Part shown: positions 60,468-64,000 of the stretch, piece by piece | Position numbering within the stretch: position 1 is the first letter of the stretch | How the letters are laid out: every line of letters starts with the position of its first letter | Assembly: GCA_019637155.1 (NCBI GenBank) | Contig: JAHBWE010000032.1 | Span: 1-64,000 of the forward strand | Reading direction: 5' to 3' | Length of the DNA: 64,000 nt | Source of the DNA: Labilithrix sp. | Lineage (GTDB): Bacteria > Myxococcota_A > Polyangia > Polyangiales > Polyangiaceae | Notes under the pieces: generated by a model | Database searches by the model: none | What the model saw: the letters and a program-made list of their open reading frames with translations, nothing else | What the model was told of the DNA's origin: nothing | Program-made: the position numbers and the translations under genes

Positions 60468-61705
60468 AGGCGCACGTCCTCTCGCTAGGCCTCGTGCTCC
60501 TCGGCTGCTCGCTCTTCGGCTGCACGCTCCTCGGCTGCACGCGGTCCACCACGGCCGAGCCGACGAAGGGCGAGAGCCCGCAGGCGAGCGCGCAGCCCGC
60601 GCCGCTCGGGACCGCGACCGCGCCGGCGAGCGGCAGCCCGGTCGCGCTCGTCGAAGGAGGACCGCCGCCCGCGCCGATGCGTGGCGACGAGCCGCTCCCG
60701 GCCGACAGCCTCTCGAAGGAGGGCCCCGGCTACACGCTCTCGGCGGTGTTCCGCTTCCTCGATCTCGTGGGCCCGCAGCGCGCGCCGGAGGTGAACGCGG
60801 CCGGCATCGACGCGGCGCGGAGGTCGACGGAGCCGCGGATGGCGATCGAGCTCGGCGCCGCGCGGATGCGGCTCGTCTTCTCGCAAGGCACGGTGCTCCC
60901 CGACGAGACGGAGGTCCGCTCGCGCGCCGATCGCTACGGCCACGTCCTCGTCTGGCCCGGCGCGGCGACGTACCGGCCGCTCGCGCCCGGGGCGCTGCGA
61001 GCGCTCCTCGGCGAGCGCCGCCTCGACGTCGCGCCGATCACGCCCGCCGACGTCGTCACGAAGGGGGAGCAGGGCCGGCGCATCGGGATCCGCACGCGCA
61101 AGGTCGAGGTGACGACGCGCGCGGCGAAGGCGGAGATCGAGGTCGGCAAGCTGGAGGGGCTCGCGGAGGGCGGGGTCCTGCTATGTCGTGCGGTGCTCGA
61201 CCTGCTCAGCGCGCCGCCGAGCACGCCGCTCTGCGCGCTCGACGAGCTCCCGGTCCGCGCCGAGATGCACTGGACCGGCTACGGCGCGTTCGTCTTCGAG
61301 GTCACCGCGTCGCTCCAGAAGAAGGAGATGCCGGTGGCGCCGCTGCTCGTCCCGCCGCAGGACGCGACCTTCGCGACCGCGCCGCTCCCACGCGGCGGCG
61401 TCACGCCGATGCTCTCCGCCGCGGAGCTCGGTGCGCTCCGCAGCGCCGACGTCGACGTGCCCCCCGTCCCCGGCGCGACCGACGCCCTCACGGTCGCGAA
61501 CTCCACCTTCGAGCTACGCCTCCTGTATCTCGACGGCGTCGCGGTCGCGTGGGCCGCCCCCGGCGCCCGCAGCGAGGTCCGCGGCCTCAAGCGCGGCAAG
61601 TACGTCGCCCAGTGGCGCACCTTCCTCGGCGACAGCGTCGAACCCCCCGTAGCCCAGACCGTCCCCGGCATCGCGCAGGTAGGCACGCCGGAGACGGCGA
61701 AGTAG
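60464..61705 (+). CDS. Lipoprotein with repeated lipobox-like signal
   Basis: 413 aa from the GTG at 60464. The signal region contains LLGC, LFGC and LLGC in tandem, five residues apart, so the lipidation site could be any of three cysteines. After an Ala/Pro-rich spacer there is a globular region with WPGAATYRPLAPGALRALLGE and two cysteine-containing strands. No known family. Coupled to the HAD phosphatase. Confidence 0.7.
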   Translation: MKAHVLSLGLVLLGCSLFGCTLLGCTRSTTAEPTKGESPQASAQPAPLGTATAPASGSPVALVEGGPPPAPMRGDEPLPADSLSKEGPGYTLSAVFRFLDLVGPQRAPEVNAAGIDAARRSTEPRMAIELGAARMRLVFSQGTVLPDETEVRSRADRYGHVLVWPGAATYRPLAPGALRALLGERRLDVAPITPADVVTKGEQGRRIGIRTRKVEVTTRAAKAEIEVGKLEGLAEGGVLLCRAVLDLLSAPPSTPLCALDELPVRAEMHWTGYGAFVFEVTASLQKKEMPVAPLLVPPQDATFATAPLPRGGVTPMLSAAELGALRSADVDVPPVPGATDALTVANSTFELRLLYLDGVAVAWAAPGARSEVRGLKRGKYVAQWRTFLGDSVEPPVAQTVPGIAQVGTPETAK

Positions 61706-61732
61706 CGACGCGGGTCCGCTGCGCGGTCGTGA

Positions 61733-62356
61733 TCACTCGTAGTCTTCCTTCGTGAACTCGACGTCGCCGGTGCCCGCCGCCTCCGCGCGGGCGCGGAGGG
61801 TCTCGACGATGCCGGTGATGACGTCGAGGCGGGTCGTGGGGAGGTAGTACTCGTCCTCGTCGACCTCCGGCATCGCGGCGAGGCGTTGCTCGATCTCTTC
61901 GCGCTCGCCGGGGTCGAGCACGAGGTGGGCGTTCCAGCCGGGCTCGTCCTCCATCGAGACCGCCTCGCGGCCCATGCCGAGCGGATTGAATGCAAGATAC
62001 ACGTTCGTGAAATAGAGGCGCCAGCCGCCGTAGTCGCCCTCCGCCCACCACTCGGCGCGGAACGACTGGCGCATCACCTCGCCGAGGTAGGCGCCGATCG
62101 CGGGGGCGATGACCTCGATGCTCTCGGGGCGCTCGCGGTAGGCCTCGCGTGCGTCGCGCACGTATTGATCGAGCAGGCTCAACGTCTCGGGCGTGCCGTC
62201 GAGGGCGACCTTGTACTTGCTCGCGACGTAACGCATGCACGCGGCGCAGAGCTCCGCGACCGCGGGTGGCGGAGGAGGAAGCGGGCCCGGCGCGGCCGCG
62301 GCTTCCTCGACGGTTAGCGCGCTCTTTCCATTGGTGTGGCCGTTCTCGTTGCCCAT
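61733..62356 (-). CDS. Conserved-looking cytoplasmic protein, unknown function
   Basis: 207 aa from the ATG at 62356. A Pro/Ala-rich N-terminus (about 20-35), then a helical alpha/beta domain with ELCAACMRYVASKYKVALDG and AEWWAEGDYGGWRLYF, and an acidic C-terminus. No signal peptide or membrane helix. A TATGGT hexamer (62369-62374) lies 12 bases upstream. It is divergent from the metallophosphoesterase gene, 63 bases apart. Confidence 0.65.
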   Translation of the reverse strand: MGNENGHTNGKSALTVEEAAAAPGPLPPPPPAVAELCAACMRYVASKYKVALDGTPETLSLLDQYVRDAREAYRERPESIEVIAPAIGAYLGEVMRQSFRAEWWAEGDYGGWRLYFTNVYLAFNPLGMGREAVSMEDEPGWNAHLVLDPGEREEIEQRLAAMPEVDEDEYYLPTTRLDVITGIVETLRARAEAAGTGDVEFTKEDYE

Positions 62357-62381
62357 GCGTGACCGAGAACCATAAATCCGC

Positions 62382-62410
62382 TTCACGAAAGGAGAAAGTC
62401 GGACTAGCGT
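62382..62410 (+). promoter_or_regulatory. Candidate promoter of metallophosphoesterase gene
   Basis: TTCACG (62382-62387), 17-base spacer, TAGCGT (62405-62410), nine bases before the ATG at 62420. A GAGG within those nine bases could still serve as a ribosome site. Confidence 0.45.
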
Positions 62411-62419
62411 GTGAGGTCC

Positions 62420-63157
62420 ATGCGCATCGGTATTTTCAGCGACATCCATGCGAACTTGGAGGCCCTCTCGGCGGTCCTCGAGGCGTATCGGAAGGAAAAT
62501 ATCGACGTCTACTACTGCCTCGGCGACACCGTCGGGTACGGCGGCTCGCCGAACGAGTGCGCCGATCTCGTACGCGACCTCGCCAAGGTCACGATCCTCG
62601 GCAACCACGACGCGGCCGTCTCCGGACGCATGGACTACTCGTACTACTACGAGGCCGCGCGGCACGCGCTCGACGTCCACGCCGCGATGATCTCGCCGGA
62701 GAACATGCAGTGGCTGAAGGGGCTCCCCTACCAGCACAAGCTCGACGACGTCGACGTGCTCCTCTGCCACGGCTCGCCGGTGCGCCTCGAGGAGTTCGAG
62801 TACATCTTCGCGCCGGAGCAGGCGCGCGAGTGCCTCCCGCTCTGGGACAAGCTCGGGCACATCACGCTCATCGGGCACTCGCACCTGTGCAAGGTGTTCG
62901 CGCTCACGAAGACGAGCGTGGAGGAGATGCCCGCCGTCGACTTCGAGCTCGCGCCCGACCGCAAGTACATCGTCTCGGTCGGCTCCGTCGGTCAGCCGCG
63001 CGACTTCGACAACCGCGCGAGCTTCACCGTCTACGACTCGGACAAGAAGCGCTTCGAGTTCAAGCGGATCGAGTACGACATCGAGCTCGCCGCCGACAAG
63101 GTGCTGCGCGCCCGCCTCGAGCGGAACTTCGCGCACCGCCTCTTCATCGGCGTCTAG
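62420..63157 (+). CDS. Calcineurin-like metallophosphoesterase
   Basis: 245 aa from the ATG at 62420. Metal-binding motifs in order: SDIHAN, GDTVGYGG, LGNHD, CHGSP, GHSH. The length and the order fit the YfcE/DUF2433-like group of small cytoplasmic phosphodiesterases. VSVGSVGQPRD is the conserved end of the group. The substrate is unknown (cyclic nucleotides and protein phosphates are possible). Confidence 0.92.
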   Translation: MRIGIFSDIHANLEALSAVLEAYRKENIDVYYCLGDTVGYGGSPNECADLVRDLAKVTILGNHDAAVSGRMDYSYYYEAARHALDVHAAMISPENMQWLKGLPYQHKLDDVDVLLCHGSPVRLEEFEYIFAPEQARECLPLWDKLGHITLIGHSHLCKVFALTKTSVEEMPAVDFELAPDRKYIVSVGSVGQPRDFDNRASFTVYDSDKKRFEFKRIEYDIELAADKVLRARLERNFAHRLFIGV

Positions 63158-63162
63158 CTAGC

Positions 63163-63708
63163 CTAGCCGCCGTCGGGCGGGTTCGGGTTCGCGCCGATCT
63201 GACAGCGCTTGGCGGCGTTGCAGTGGGCGTCTCGCTCTTGGTTCTCGCACGGCGTGCACGAGGAGCCGCCGGAGCTCGAGCTCGCCGAGATGCACGCGAC
63301 GAGACGGGTGGTCTTGTCCCGGCTGTAGTCCCCGTTGTCCTTCGACGCGATCGCGGCGTTGTTGCACTGGCACTGCGTCTGCTGGCAGGCCGGCCCCTCG
63401 TAGATCGCGGTGCAGTCGCTGTCGCGCTCGCACGACTGATCGTAGTCGCTCGCGCGGAGGTCCTCCGGCGGCGGCGTCGTGGGGGCGCCGGAGGTGGAGG
63501 TCGTGGTGCTGCTCGAGCCCGGCGGGGCTCCCTCGTCCCCGCGGTTGCCGACCTGCGCGCCTTGGCCGCCGGTCGTGGCGATGCCTCCGTACTGGTCACC
63601 GTTCTCTCCGCCTTGATCGGCGCTCCCCGGTCCGCCGACACAGGCGACGACGAGGACGATGCTTCCGGCGGCGGCACAAACGGAGAGGGCGTGGCGCATG
63701 ACGGTCAT
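63163..63708 (-). CDS. Cysteine-containing lipoprotein
   Basis: 181 aa from the ATG at 63708, with GGAGGAG (63716-63722) seven bases upstream. Lipobox LVVAC, a long Gly/Ser/Thr-rich spacer (about 30-95), and a C-terminal Cys-rich domain (CERDSDCTAIYEGPACQQTQC) ending in Pro/Asp/Gly. The pattern is common in myxobacterial secreted proteins of unknown function. It is convergent with the phosphoesterase, five bases apart. Confidence 0.75.
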   Translation of the reverse strand: MTVMRHALSVCAAAGSIVLVVACVGGPGSADQGGENGDQYGGIATTGGQGAQVGNRGDEGAPPGSSSTTTSTSGAPTTPPPEDLRASDYDQSCERDSDCTAIYEGPACQQTQCQCNNAAIASKDNGDYSRDKTTRLVACISASSSSGGSSCTPCENQERDAHCNAAKRCQIGANPNPPDGG

Positions 63709-63783
63709 TGTCTCGCTCCTCCGGCGCGGAGGCAAAATGTCGGCGCAACCGACCAGATGTCGCCGCAAACCCGCCAGTCCGTC

Positions 63784-63856
63784 GGGCGTACATCGGCGAG
63801 CAGCGCGCGTCCTACGGCTGCGAGCGGGGTGCCGGGGGCAGAGCCCCCGGCGTTGA
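63784..63856 (-). repeat. Dispersed hairpin repeat, copy 2
   Basis: Same element as 5805-5898. The stem here is GCCGGGGGC/GCCCCCGGC (63831-63851) with an AGA loop. The arms differ from copy 1 but stay fully paired, while the flanking blocks are unchanged. Confidence 0.75.
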
Positions 63857-64000
63857 AGTGACGTCGCGCGCCCACGTCGTCACGTCGATCGTGAACGGCT
63901 GCTGCCGGATGCCGTTCGTGATCGTGCCCTCGACGCGGAACGAGACCGGAGCCCCGCGCTTCGGCTCCGCCTCGAACCGCGTCACCTTGCAGTCGCACGC
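63812..64000 (-). CDS. Partial CDS, C-terminus of a probable envelope protein
   Basis: The minus strand is open from the right edge to a TAG at 63812. The readable part has ACDCKVTRFE, VSFRVEGTITNG and PFTIDVTTWARDV, a beta-rich domain with two cysteines. Its last dozen residues and its stop are encoded by the dispersed hairpin repeat. The N-terminus is outside the window; family not recognised. Confidence 0.6.
   Translation of the reverse strand, partial: ACDCKVTRFEAEPKRGAPVSFRVEGTITNGIRQQPFTIDVTTWARDVTSTPGALPPAPRSQP

Overview
The window is about 70% G+C and looks like a myxobacterial chromosome, probably of the Polyangiales. The evidence is four membrane-type or soluble eukaryotic-like Ser/Thr kinases, a PPP-family phosphatase, an FHA-domain sigma-54 activator, more than a dozen secreted lipoproteins, proteins that join TPR/PEGA-like domains to C-terminal membrane segments, and a MYXO-CTERM sorting tail (found in a shifted frame at 43612-43733). 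There is one tRNA gene (Arg-TCT). I see no rRNA, CRISPR array, insertion sequence or phage module.

Layout. 1-513: a low-G+C left edge with only a membrane-protein fragment. 514-9011: minus-strand operons, namely PH-like membrane protein, TPR protein / Ig-repeat lipoprotein / kinase, HEAT-like protein / lipoprotein / peroxiredoxin, the tRNA, and a soluble kinase. 9100-13371: GMC oxidoreductase, a C-type-lysozyme-like lipoprotein and a PPP phosphatase. 13368-18381: a tightly coupled run of ECF sigma factor, anti-sigma factor and secreted caspase-like protein, followed by two propeller-like lipoproteins. 18491-23097: VanY-like peptidase, fibrinogen-like lipoprotein, cysteine-less glutaredoxin, TolC-like porin. 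23252-28985: a six-gene molybdoenzyme operon (cytochrome b, Mo-bisMGD subunit, tetra-[4Fe-4S] subunit, Rieske protein, small membrane protein, TDT/SLAC1-type channel). 28969-41181: signalling and envelope genes (FHA-sigma-54 activator, MarC, two kinases, Asp/Trp/Gly-rich lipoprotein behind a sigma-54 promoter, zinc-ribbon membrane protein). 41354-50283: Uma2 nuclease, frameshifted NlpC/P60-like protein, a SecY-like/DUF2007-like/SecD-like fusion, EEP-family lipoprotein, and a repeat-disrupted gene. 50527-54768: a sugar ABC importer whose binding protein and MalF-type permease are one polypeptide. 54895-64000: esterase, two heme-c lipoproteins, DnaJ, HAD phosphatase, metallophosphoesterase, more lipoproteins.

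How it works together. Much of the window is envelope biology: sensing (kinases, ECF pair), wall cleavage (lysozyme-like, VanY-like and NlpC/P60-like proteins, plausible predation or remodelling tools), and surface redox proteins. Many first genes of transcription units have no Shine-Dalgarno sequence but carry a TAnnnT hexamer 6-12 nt before the start codon, which points to leaderless transcription. Genes inside operons are commonly joined by 4-nt ATGA/GTGA overlaps. Most function calls are from motifs read by eye; no database search was possible.
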